In this document: positions 54,893 to 64,000 of the stretch, piece after piece
How positions within the stretch are numbered: position 1 is the stretch's first letter
Layout of the letters: each line of letters opens with the position of its first letter
Source of the DNA: Paralithodes platypus
Lineage: Eukaryota > Arthropoda > Malacostraca > Decapoda > Lithodidae
NCBI GenBank assembly: GCA_032716605.1
Contig: CM064492.1
Location: forward strand, 48,097,876 to 48,161,875
Direction of reading: 5' to 3'
Length of the DNA: 64,000 nucleotides
The notes under the pieces: generated by a model
Databases searched by the model: none
The model's input: only the letters and a program-made list of their open reading frames with translations
Told to the model about the DNA's origin: nothing
Translations under genes and position numbers: made by a program

Positions 54893-55230
54893 ATAGAGTG
54901 GTGGAGAACTGGAATGACCTTCCTGAAGAAGTGATAAGTGTGAACAGTGTGTTAAAATTTGAAAATGCATTAGATATAGTTTGGGGTGACCAAGAGCTAA
55001 AGTTCAATGATTTTAAAGCCAAAATTAAGAAATTAAGACACGTCCACCCAAGCCACACACCAAGTAATGAAATAAATTATGAGCCGGGTCTCATAGGCTG
55101 AACAGCCTCCTACCCGGGTATCTTCTGTGAGTATCTGTGAGTAAAATGGGCCGAGGTCACCGAGGATAGTGGTCCGAGATCACTGGGCCGAAGTCACCAT
55201 GGGCCGAAGTCAACTGTATCCGTTGTATCC

Positions 55231-56165
55231 CACGCACTGGGTCTAGGGTTAGGTTAGGACGTTAGGTTGGGTTGTTTGGTTAGGTTAATATACTAGGTCT
55301 TGGAAACAAGATTTGTAGTTGCGGTAGTAGCCTATTTACATCAAAACTATAGTTAACTATCAAAACTATTCTCCCACAGTGGAATCTATGTGAGTAGGCT
55401 ATATTATAAGGTTTCCATAGAGCTTCACTTTCCCTAATAAATTATGTGGGTTAACTGCACCACTACTACTCCTCGATTACGGGATTCCTGTCTTAGGTAA
55501 TTATTTGTTGTTGATCTTACCTTACTCAAGGGACCCTACAGATGCGCGGATAAGGGCTACTTTTCTTATTTTGTCAATTTCATTGTCACCCCCCTATACA
55601 AATTTCAGAGTTTGTCAATTTCATTGTCACCCCCCTATACAATTTTCAGAGTTAAGTCCTAGTTTTGTCCAGCCAGTCCAGTCCAGTCCACAACACTTTG
55701 TTTACATGCTAGGCTCCTCCCAGAAGTTCCCGGATGTTCATTAGCCAATGAGAGTCGAGCTTCACCTAGTGATTTATTTTCCCAACAAATTATTATTATC
55801 TTTTACAATTGTCTCTTCCAGTGTTTTACATACTGACTGAATTTATTACTTTCTAATTTGTCTACATTTAGTTTTTGGGATATCGATTTGTAAAAATACA
55901 TTTTAACTTGTACCCACAATGCACTTCGCCTGTGAAGTGTGACGTCAGTTTCAAACACAACCTCCTGGAAGGCCTCAATCCAGGTTAGTTTTCCTCACAT
56001 TTAGGGGTATTTTTGGCGGTATTTCTCGAGTATGGCTATTTTTCTTCAATATATAACCGTAAGTAGACCCTTAGGGCTTGCATTACAGGATCTTTTCCAT
56101 TTCAAAAAGGCCAATTTCGCCCATTATATAGGGACATATCCTCAGGCCCCCCCCCCCCCCACACT
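55231..56165. other. No gene recognised; short repeats
   Basis: Includes a few TTAGG units (55243-55290), a perfect 41-bp tandem duplication starting at 55573 and 55614, a small AGTCC array (55670-55690) and a C13 run near 56148-56160. Open frames here lack motifs. Confidence 0.5.
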
Positions 56166-57430
56166 CACGTATGTTAATGCTTTGTAAGTGTGTATTTTCT
56201 ATTTAGAAAGTGAGGAAAGCCCTATTTATTAGCATTTGTATTATTAATTGTAATTCCGATACCTCAACAATCTAGGGGAGAGTTTGGGAATGCAGGGTTT
56301 CGGGTGGGGTAAAAATAGGGGTATTGTGGACAGTGGGAATAGCCTAACTCTAAAAATGTAATAAATACAATTGAAAAAAACCTAAAATGTTGAAATCCGA
56401 GCCAAGTTTTGGCCAATTTTCAGAGTCCAAAAAGGGCAAAACCCATAATACTAGGTTAGGCTAATGTTAACCCCATAATACTAGGTTAGGTTAATGACAA
56501 AACTTGGCTCGGATTTCATGGATTTAGCGGGGGTGTGGGGGCGGCAGCCCCCACCCATAATACTAGGTTAGGTTAGGTTAGGCTAATGTTAACCCCATAA
56601 TACTAGGTTAGGTTAGGTTATTTGGTTAGGTTAATGACAAAACTTGGCTCGGATTTCATGGATTTAGCGGGGGTGTGGGGGCGGCAGCCCCCACCCATAA
56701 TACTAAGTTAGGTTAGGTTAGGCTAATGTTAATCCCATAATACTAGGCTAGGCTAGGTTAGGTTAGGCTAGGCTAGGCTAATGTTAATCCCATAATACTA
56801 GGTTAGGTTAGGTTAGGTTAGGCTAATGTTCATCCCATAATACTAGGTTAGGTTATTTGGTTAGGTTAATGACAAAACTTGGCTCGGATTTCATGGATTT
56901 AGCGGGGGCGGCAGCCCCCACCCATAATACTAGGTTAGGTTAGGCTAATGTTAACCACATCCTTACTGAGTTTTTCAACAGTGAAAAACAAGAAAACCCC
57001 AGCCAACTTTCAAAATGAGGTTACTGTGATTTTGGACTCTGAAAATTCGACAAACACCAGCCAAGTTTGGTCAACACTTTGGGGTTTTCTTCAGCTGAAA
57101 AAGGGTGAAATCCGAGCCAATTTTGTTTTCCAATTTTTCCCTTTTAAGACTCTGAAAATTGGCCAAATCCGAGCCAACTTTTGCCAAAACTTGGCTCGGA
57201 TTTCAACATTTTGGTGTTTTTTCAATTGTATTTATTACAATTTTAGAGTTATTCCCATAATAGTCCTAGGCCTACCCCTATTTTTACCCCACCCAAAACC
57301 CCGCATTCCCAAACTCTCCCCTAGATTGTTGAGGTATCGGAATTACAATTAATAATACAAATGCTAATAAATTGGGCTTTCCTCACTTTCTAATTAGAAA
57401 ATACACACTTACAAAGCATTAACATACACA
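56166..57430. mobile_element. Long-TIR element (about 260-bp arms) with TTAGG-rich core
   Basis: Inverted arms 56166-56430 and 57165-57430: GTATGTTAATGCTTTGTAAG on the left pairs with the complement near 57408-57427; a TTTAGAAAGTGAGGAAAGCCC block, an AATTGTAATTCCGATACCTC block and a GGAGAGTTTGGGAATGC block also pair. The core holds repeated units. No coding capacity. Likely a MITE or foldback class element. A diverged partial copy is at 50268-50820. Confidence 0.75.
56440..56960. repeat. Tandem units with TTAGG runs and CCCATAATACTAGG spacers
   Basis: Short runs of (TTAGG)2-5 alternate with CTAATGTTAACCCCATAATA and with a roughly 80-bp unit (TTAATGACAAAACTTGGCTC, ATTTCATGGATTTAGCGGGG, GGGGGCGGCAGCCCCCACCC) repeated three times. 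The last block forms a G/C hairpin. An interstitial telomere-like composite repeat. Confidence 0.85.
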
Positions 57431-59023
57431 AATAAAATAAATTAAACATAAAATAGCAGGAGTAGGCCTAGCCTAGTAGTTATGCAGAATTACCCCTACC
57501 TGAAAAACTCGTAAATGGTTGGTGATAAACTTTTACCAAAGGAGTAGGCTAGAATTAGGCCTAGGATAGGTTAGGCAAGGTTTGGCTACACTAAGGCAGC
57601 TCTCTAAGCCTTACTAAGATGATGTTGACTACAGTAATTAGAATTGCAGTGATTTAGGCCTATATCTTGGAAAGATTCCCCAAATAAACCTGAACATCCT
57701 CCCCAAACAGCCAACATTATGACTATCATTATGATAGGTTGTGGTTTGGGTATGGGACTGGGAATTTGGATATTGGCAGCCAGTGACAGACTCGGGAGAC
57801 TCGGAGAGGGAGACTCCCTCCCTGTCCCTCCACATCTACCACCCTCCAGAGGCATATATTGCTTAACAAATAACATCACCCTCTACTACACACAACCAAC
57901 CATATGTATAAACCCCCGTGGCAGCCAGATACACCAAGACAGAGGCTGCTGCTGGCCAAAAAATAACTAGAAAGTAATATCTTCCCCCGATTTTGGTGAG
58001 GGGATCTTGGTGTGTTTTGGTAGAGATATCGAGGTCGCTGGACATTACTGTCATCTTACCCGAGTCTGGTGCTGTTTACGAAGGTGGTTTCAGGTGAGGA
58101 AGACACTGGGCACGTTCATTGGTACATCCATTTAGCGATCACGTTCTACAGGGCATTAAACCACACACAAATGTTAAAAACGCATATACACCCACAGACA
58201 GTCTACGAACACAAATATGGCTGCATCCACTAGATAGGGTAGGATGAAAGCTCGGTCTGCTGAGCAAATATATTGCAATAGTGCGATATAGTGATAAATT
58301 TCTTATTATTTCATGCACATGTATTTTTCTTATACTTAATGTTGAATCATAGTTAGACGTCACTATACAAATTTATCTTGTCTACTTTAGCTAGATACTT
58401 TACGGGTTTACCACAGAAAACGGCAGTGGAGCTCTAGGTGGGGTGACGGTGCTATTGTTTACCAAATTTTGTTGGCATATGACATGACATTGACAGTCTT
58501 CTAATCTTCTGCTCGAACCCGAGACAGAATTTCACATAATTATCGCAGAAGATTCTTGGAGGAGGCTCAATAAGCCTGTAACTCCAGCTATAAACTCTGA
58601 TGTGTGTAGCCTACACGTGTAGTGTGTGAAGTGCATGTTGAATACTGTTGAAGTGGCTTTGGTAATGAGTGTTGTCTGCAAACCAGTGTAATCAGCTAGC
58701 TCATGCTGATCAGGTGTTAACATTCACATTGCAAATGCTACACTGATATATTACTCATCTGATGTACACCATTGCAAAGAGGGGTTGGAAGGCCATGGGG
58801 AAGCTATAGTGTCAAGCCCAAGGACATTCAGTCAGCGAGGTTTTAGCTTTAGTTCGGGAACTCGCAGATTCACAGGCACATCTGCAGCTCTTGGCTAATA
58901 TGATATGCGGGCAATTAAGAGTTAAGGGAAGGATTGTCAGTGTGACTATGATGATTGCTTGGTGATCCTATGACCCTAGTGTGTGGGATGTGTGGAACTT
59001 GGTGCAACCATTGAATTATATTA
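57431..59023. other. No gene recognised
   Basis: About 1.6 kb without a recognisable product. Short open frames (57604-57879, 57719-57970, 58139-58363) show no motifs. An AACCAGTGTAATCA block at 58680-58695 recurs near 32075, hinting at another dispersed repeat. Confidence 0.35.
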
Positions 59024-59089
59024 TTGTTGTATTATGAAGTACGGCCTCTATTATTATATCTCAGTGGGTGCATCACAGGAGTGAAAGAG

Positions 59090-59245
59090 CTCATTCCAAC
59101 AGACAAACAAGAAGATACAGTCCCAAGGACTCCAATACAAGAAGAAAGGGTCGAATCTTTCTCACCGAGGATTGCAAATGTCTGGAATAGTCTGGCTGAG
59201 GAAATGGCTACAGTCAACTCCTTCGAAACTAAAATGTGATGGACA
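59090..59245 (+). pseudogene. LINE RT C-terminal tail fragment
   Basis: Reads EERVESFSPRIANVWNSLAEEMATVNSFETKM, the R-x-x-NxWNSLP-x-E-type end found at the C-terminus of CR1/Jockey-like ORF2 proteins. Only about 50 residues remain; no RT core nearby. The family is not assigned. Confidence 0.55.
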
Positions 59246-60338
59246 CTGGGCATAGCTAGATTTAATGTATGAGGACTATAAGCTAGCTGATATGAGTTGT
59301 CACACCATTGGAACCCTAAGGAGTGTAGATATCAATATTTATCAGTGGCCCCTTCATCATTGACATTGTGCCTTATAAAGATAATGCCAATCTTTGAACT
59401 CAAGGCTCGCCGTTCAAACGACCCGCCTAAGAGAGTAAAATTATTCGATTGCCAAACATCGTGAGCGAAACGCTCTTAAATATAACAAAACCACTCACGG
59501 ACTCGTCCTTATGATGTGGGTACCACTACTGACAAAACAGTAAAAAATAAAAATAATAATAACATTTTAAAGCATTAAACATGATCTAGCAGTTTGCGCT
59601 TCTCATGCGTCTGCTGTTATTTGTGCACGTCATCCAGGTCTTATCTAGCCGAATATGTCTTTTTTCTCCTAGGCATCGTCGGGTTCGGACGTGTCCGGGG
59701 TGTGCACAGCCTCTTGCTTCATTCTGCTCCTGCCTTCCGACTTGTGAGTCTTTTCTCATATGTACATGCTATATGCTGAAGTCAGGGTAGCTTATAGACT
59801 AGCTAGACTGTGTACACCTTGCCTACTCGCCTTTGGAGACTGTTTTCCGGGTGTTTGGCAAAGGTTTTTGTCACAAGCTCTTGTTGTGATAAGGCAAGAC
59901 TCCCACGTGTGTTTTTTCATTCCCCTAGGTATTCTATTTTAGCTCTTATAGACATGAAGCTTCTTTTAGAGGATCCGGGGCCCGCTTTTCAGCTACCTTT
60001 CGGGTGGGTTAAGCGGTTTTTACTTTATTGAGAGGAACATGTGCGTTTCAAGTTATCTCACTTAGTGAGGGACTTGGCACTGGTTCATGACGCTTTTCAG
60101 CCCTACGTTCCTGTTGCTATGTGATGGGTGTTGGAGGACTTCGCTGGATCTCAGGTTTGTGAGTGTGTTTTATTCTACATCATACTCCCATCTAGTTGGC
60201 CTCCTGTAGGTGTTTTAGTTATGGCTAGGATGTGTTATTTATTGATTGATTAATTAATGTATAACTATGCCATAATGTGTGTGCACGTTGCGTAATCTAG
60301 TAGCTAGGAGGGTTAGCCCTTCCGGTGGGATTTATTAA

Positions 60339-60819
60339 CCTCTGAAGTCCGCATGGGGGGTAATGAACACCTCTGCCTGTGCGCATGTATTTGAGCTGTT
60401 TCCATCACTAAAATATTTATTTTACCATAAATAGCATTAATACTTCTCCATATGCGCCTATTATAGGTTGATTATAAAGGTATTAACCTTTTACAACAAT
60501 AAAACAAGTGGAAACAGCGTTTGGATGGTCAAAATCGGCGATACAGGCCGGGAGTTACATAATGTATGGCTGAGGCAACCTCCCTCCCCTCCACTTTCCT
60601 CCACCTCTGGAGAGACACTGTCGATCGATACTCTCTCTCTCTCTCTTGCACTCGCTTGCTAACAGTGATGACAATGCCCTGCTTGCAACTCGCTAATGTT
60701 AGCACGAAAATATACCACAGAATAAGGGAATAACAGGGAAAATAGGTGATAACTGAAGGAGGGGAGGAAAGTGGGGAAGGAGGGGAGGTAGAGGAGTGAT
60801 ATTTTGCATGGCCCAGGAG

Positions 60820-60850
<31 letters not shown>

Positions 60851-60946
60851 CGGTGTTTTAAATTGATATTTTGTTTTCCCTGACTCTTAAGAGTCTTCCC
60901 GCAGTCCGCCGGGGGAACTCTTAAGAGTCTTCCCGCAGTTCCCGGG
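60339..60946. mobile_element. TTAA-flanked repeat, GTGGAAACAG family, copy 2
   Basis: Between TTAA at 60335-60338 and 60947-60950. The left end CCTCTGAAGTCCGCATGGGG and the reversed right end CCCGGGAACTGCGGG are weak inverted partners. Contains a CT run (60630-60645) and a T28 run (60823-60850). Homologous over its left half to 47589-47930. A piggyBac-type MITE is likely. Confidence 0.6.
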
Positions 60947-61714
60947 TTAAGTGAGACTTGAGTCAACGTGCCTCTAGTCACTTCACGCGGTTTCCCCGCA
61001 GGGAAATATCCGGAAGTGTCTAGAGCTATGTTGATTTCGAGTTATCTTTGTTTGGTACAAGATAGGTCGAAATTATTCTGTTCAGTTTTGCCGTCGGTGG
61101 TAAAATTTCGGGAGGCGAATTTTTACTTCACTTTGTCTATTGGGGTCCCCAGCTTGGCTGTCGCCCACAGGACATTTCCGCCTCAGGCCTAGCAGAATAC
61201 GTTCGTAGTTTGAGGCTAGTCAGAATGCATACCTGGTTGGTTAATAGTGGGGAGCCGCTTCCGCCGGGATATAAGGCTGAGCCGAATATGAACTCACCTC
61301 TTCCGATCTTTAGCATCTCAGTAAACTGTGTAGCTTTGAAATTCAGGCGCTGTCCGCTGGGAATTATGGGACTCATGACTCTAGAGGCGCTGGCCGCCGG
61401 GATCAGGTTCTTTTTAGATGGGATGAGGTCACTGTTGGTCACTTAGGTAAGAAGTTATTACTCAAAGTAGCATCTGGTATGATACACAATACTCAAGTAG
61501 CATTTGGAATGATACTTAACGTAAAGGGAAATAAGATTGTCTAGTGTTAGTTCAAGTCTTTTATCTCATAAAGCGTAGATTTTAATATTAACTTTCCAGC
61601 CTAGCATATCCCTATGAGCATTGATTCTTGATTTTTCTCAATCCTCAGGTGCGGTAGCCAAGTTACCACCCGGGACGCCTAGGAGAATTTGCAATCCCCC
61701 GGCGGGAGGGAGCC

Positions 61715-62983
61715 ATGGATCCGAGTGGGTTTACGTTTTGTTCAGGTAGCAACTGTGCAAACCTCGATGTATTAGGACATAAACTGTGTGTTAAGTGTGT
61801 ACCCTGCTTAGATAGATCAAGAGGTCGGTGGCTATCTAAATCATGCTCGCAGTGTTCAGTTCTTCGCAATGGCTTTCTAACCCACTCAGACAGTAAATGT
61901 AAGACAATTTTGCTTCATATTAAATCCAATTTTGTGCTGTATTGCAAGAATGTCGCCCATAAATCTCTTCAGTTGGATGATCCTTTACTAGACGATTTAC
62001 TAAAGACAGTGCCTACTTTTTATGTGACCAGTAGTTCTGCTCAGAATACAGTGTCGAAAACTTCCGATTCATCTAGCAGTTGTGTAGCTCCCTCCCGCCA
62101 CCATAAAAGACCCAGGACCTCTGACGAGCCATCGCCGGGGCCGCCTGCTCCGACCTCCCGGCGGGCTCAATCACGTTCCCCTTTGGCGAAGCCTAGGTCA
62201 TCATCACCTCTAGTGACACAAGAGGCGAAAAAGCACCGTCAAGACTTTACTTCAGCTCTAGCATCGGGCGATGGAAGATCGAAGGACTCAGAGAAATCCT
62301 CTAAGAGGTCATCTACGAAGAAGCCAGCCAAGTCTCAGACCTTTGCCAAACCGGAACCCAAATCTTCTTCGTCCCGCCGATATTCTTCCCAAGACTCTGA
62401 TGCGAGCATCATAGGCCCTACACCTTATTTTTCGATCCCCTGCCGGGCGGCACAGCCAGTGCTTCCCTCTAATCCAGTACTCGGGGTTGATCGACACAGC
62501 AGTGGTCCCTTTAGCAGACAAGATGATGTTATCTCCTATTCGTCTGGGCAGTTCGACGACTCTGCCGCCGAAATGATGGAAACCTATCCTATCCCGGATC
62601 TTGACCTGGGCGAGGATATTCTGCCCGGCGCTCCTGCAGCAAACACAAGAACACATGACACTGCTGTCCGAGCTGGCGAGTCTTGGTCGGAGGCTTTCCC
62701 AGCCCCCCCAGCCAGGCCACCGGGTGTCATCTCTCTGCAACAATATCTCGCAGAAGGGGAGGAAATTCTGTCTGGCCAACGGATATATCCTTCAAGCGCA
62801 GGTACGCAGGGCTCGGAAGTTTCTCGCCCTACGTCCGCATCTGACCAGGAAGGTGGAATAGTGGTGACACATGAACAATTCCAGGAGTGGCTCAATTTTG
62901 TGCAATCAGTGAAGGACAAACGTAAGGTGAAAGTGTCTACACTTGCATCCCCGGCGGCAAGTGCTAGTTCAACCCCAGGTTAA
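61715..62983 (+). CDS. DIRS gag-like ORF with seven-cysteine N-terminus
   Basis: A 422-residue open frame with ATG at 61715. Residues 9-50 carry C-x4-C-x10-C-x2-C-x2-C-x12-C-x2-C, the same spacing as 20940-21305 of the first copy. Then comes a helical stretch to about residue 105, then a long Ser/Pro/Arg/Lys-rich disordered region with RRAQSRSPL and KKPAKSQ. Stop TAA at 62981-62983. By position it is the structural/nucleic-acid-binding protein; the zinc binding is inferred. The frame probably continued originally, since another gag part follows in a different frame after 62943. Confidence 0.7.
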   Translation: MDPSGFTFCSGSNCANLDVLGHKLCVKCVPCLDRSRGRWLSKSCSQCSVLRNGFLTHSDSKCKTILLHIKSNFVLYCKNVAHKSLQLDDPLLDDLLKTVPTFYVTSSSAQNTVSKTSDSSSSCVAPSRHHKRPRTSDEPSPGPPAPTSRRAQSRSPLAKPRSSSPLVTQEAKKHRQDFTSALASGDGRSKDSEKSSKRSSTKKPAKSQTFAKPEPKSSSSRRYSSQDSDASIIGPTPYFSIPCRAAQPVLPSNPVLGVDRHSSGPFSRQDDVISYSSGQFDDSAAEMMETYPIPDLDLGEDILPGAPAANTRTHDTAVRAGESWSEAFPAPPARPPGVISLQQYLAEGEEILSGQRIYPSSAGTQGSEVSRPTSASDQEGGIVVTHEQFQEWLNFVQSVKDKRKVKVSTLASPAASASSTPG

Positions 62984-63234
62984 TGTTCAACCTCCCTCCG
63001 TCACTGTCACTCCGGCAGTTTCCACGCCTAGTACCACATCTTTGTTGCCTTCAAAGTTAAATTTATTAGCGGATCTTATTACACCTACCCTTGATAAATC
63101 TGTACCTTCTAAGAGGTATGCCTCTTTTGTACGGACCAGATACTTCCTGGACAGTTATTAAGCCCACTCGTCCAGAGGTCGCGCAGCCGACGGTAGCATG
63201 AGAATTACATGTACCTGAACATTGGTTTGTGGAG

Positions 63235-64000
63235 ATGAGTGAGGCCAAGAACAGAACTGGTGATGCGTTAGATGTAATTATCAAAGCTATCCCGAGTCTT
63301 TACAGTCCTGAGTATTTTGTCTACTCGCAATCCCCGGCTCTCCGTCCGGCGTCTTTTGTGAAGCTTTTTTCTGACTGGAATAAGTCTGACGGGTTAAATG
63401 ATGTGAAACTTTTACAGGGCATCACCCCAGAACTTAGTACTATTCCTCAGAGGGATGATGCAGGCATCCCAGTCATTCACATTGACGGTGAGGAGTCTGG
63501 GCTGTGGGTTGCGTGGGGACAGGAGGCCCAGCTGTTTGCCAGCACCATTACAAATAAGAGCAGTCATCAGCTCCCGCCGTTAGATAATCATCGGTTTTCC
63601 ATGCCGGTAGGTAAGGCGGCAGGAGTACCACAAAATATACTTGATTTTTTGGGTGCACCAAAACTTTTGTTGTGTCAGCTAGTGGATCCTTTCAGTGCTC
63701 TTACTCAGTTATACATAGACAAAGATTTTAAGATGATGCAGAAAGCCTGGCGGCTTGTATCCCAATATTTGCTCAGCCGTCAGCTTGCGGCTTCTCTAGC
63801 CAGGACGACCGAGTCGGTTAATGATTCAAGCACGCACAAGGCGCTATCTCTCACTAGGCACCTTCTCCTCCAGAACTCAATTCAGTCGCTTGGGGACATT
63901 CGCACTGCTGTATTTGAGGCAGTGAGGGTGCGTCAAGACTTACGAGTATACCTGGTGAAGAAGCTGCCGGGAGAGATAGGTAGAAGGTTGATTTTATCTG
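63235..64000 (+). CDS. DIRS gag-like C-terminal frame, open at window end (partial)
   Basis: Open from ATG 63235 to the last base (255 codons). An in-frame TGA at about 63199-63201 separates it from further matching sequence upstream, so the true frame probably began earlier. It contains AIPSLYSPEYFVYSQSP, a DWNKSDGLNDVKLLQGITPE stretch, ALTQLYIDKDFKMMQKAWRL and QNSIQSLGDIRTAVFEAVRVR, the last matching 19058-19411 of the other DIRS copy. It has no ATG-to-stop closure within the window. Function inferred as capsid-like. Confidence 0.7.
   Translation, partial: MSEAKNRTGDALDVIIKAIPSLYSPEYFVYSQSPALRPASFVKLFSDWNKSDGLNDVKLLQGITPELSTIPQRDDAGIPVIHIDGEESGLWVAWGQEAQLFASTITNKSSHQLPPLDNHRFSMPVGKAAGVPQNILDFLGAPKLLLCQLVDPFSALTQLYIDKDFKMMQKAWRLVSQYLLSRQLAASLARTTESVNDSSTHKALSLTRHLLLQNSIQSLGDIRTAVFEAVRVRQDLRVYLVKKLPGEIGRRLILS

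Larger units (their letters stand above)
53090..55101 (+). pseudogene. LINE-F reverse transcriptase, split by two insertions
   Basis: VAYCDFMKAFDKVPHRRLIEK, then a short AT/CT duplication near 53250-53275, ISGVPQGSVLGPLLFVIFIND, LYADDTKIFRKV (active site intact) and LKGWSDKWLL. The MITE follows. Then KFHPDKCKTMRIGK, KDLGIIIDHDLSFEKH, LEYASPVWSPYKIKD, VQRRATKLVPSLKDLTYEERLRKLNLP and RLNIRKNFFSN. The LINE-B tip comes next, and the frame resumes exactly at NRVVENWNDLPEEV and ends IGstop at 55101. Both insertions can be removed to give continuous reading, except for the damage near 53260. Not functional. Confidence 0.85.
53074..55139 (+). mobile_element. LINE-F (CR1-like) inserted in the MULE right TIR
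   Basis: 5'-truncated plus-strand element between the TIR halves (..CACCAAA / AATGGGCC..). It starts in the RT finger-palm zone and ends after the ORF2 stop with a TCTGTGAGTA tail repeated about twice. It is itself interrupted by a TTAA MITE (53527-54007) and a LINE-B tip (54653-54892). Confidence 0.85.
51035..55221 (-). mobile_element. MULE (Mutator-like) DNA transposon, invaded by LINEs
   Basis: A 9-bp direct repeat GTTGTATCC (51026-51034 and 55222-55230) bounds long inverted repeats. The left TIR runs 51035 to about 51240. The right TIR is split: 52930-53073 (inner part) and 55140-55221 (outer part), because LINE-F inserted in it. The left TIR reads continuously through GACCTCGGCCCATTTTGGTG, and its complement is recovered only when the LINE is removed. 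A MULE transposase fragment on the minus strand (52181-52918), 9-bp duplications and TIRs near 200 bp all fit MULE. Without insertions the element is about 2.1 kb. Confidence 0.85.
59344..64000 (+). mobile_element. Second DIRS-like element, 5' half, runs off the window
   Basis: Starts with AGTGGCCCCTTCATCATTGA, identical to both ends of the element at 15244-23185. After a 2.3-kb 5' region (containing a TTAA-flanked insertion at 60339-60946) come gag-like frames from 61715 to the window end. No RT is reached. Plus strand. Divergence from the first copy is large at nucleotide level, so a different subfamily. Confidence 0.75.

Overview
This window is eukaryotic and looks like intergenic DNA from a repeat-rich invertebrate genome. 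An arthropod, most likely a decapod crustacean, is my best inference. The reasons are interstitial arrays of TTAGG (the arthropod telomere unit), very long GA and CA microsatellites, and a mixture of CR1-like, RTE, DIRS, Tigger, MULE and piggyBac-type elements. I recognise no host protein gene, no rRNA and no intact tRNA. Almost every coding-looking stretch belongs to a transposable element, and most are broken.

Layout. 0-6 kb: a TTAA-flanked MITE, a LINE-B scrap and LINE-A copy 1 on the minus strand (a CR1-like element whose ORF1 has CCCH zinc fingers), interrupted by a TTAA MITE inside its endonuclease. 6-11.4 kb: LINE-A copy 2, minus strand, holding a poly(A)-tailed LINE-C fragment and a four-fold 38-bp expansion. 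11.5-15.2 kb: a foldback palindrome, MITEs, and TA and GA microsatellites. 15.2-23.2 kb: a decayed DIRS-like tyrosine-recombinase retrotransposon, minus strand, with a LINE-D insertion. 23.6-25.1 kb: minisatellite and TA repeats. 25.56-28.63 kb: a Tigger/pogo transposon with both ends and TA duplications. 28.9-31.5 kb: an RTE fragment cut by LINE-D. 33.6-36.1 kb: two LINE-E fragments, a small MITE and a second foldback. 36.5-42.6 kb: LINE-A pieces, G/C-hairpin repeats, TTAGG, TTAA MITEs and a MITE with a tRNA-like sequence. 42.7-47.34 kb: a TA-flanked DNA element containing a near-intact RTE with a perfect 11-bp target duplication and a single in-frame stop. 47.9-49.6 kb: LINE-B. 51.03-55.23 kb: a four-level nest in which a MULE with 9-bp duplications carries LINE-F in its right inverted repeat, and LINE-F carries a MITE and a LINE-B end. 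56.2-57.4 kb: a long-TIR element filled with TTAGG. 59.34 kb to the end: the 5' half of a second DIRS-like element, plus strand, running off the window.

There is no pathway or operon here; the parts relate as layers of insertion. The pattern I think most deserves attention is a set of 5-6 bp insertions at TA dinucleotides, making TACCGTA, TACGGTA, TACCGGTA or TACTGTA. They break LINE reading frames and differ between copies of the same element. They look like excision scars of TA-targeting transposons whose ends (CCG...CGG and CAG...CTG) both occur in this window. Second is the unusual LINE-A ORF1 (PHD-like finger plus three CCCH fingers) together with a covarying 3' hairpin.
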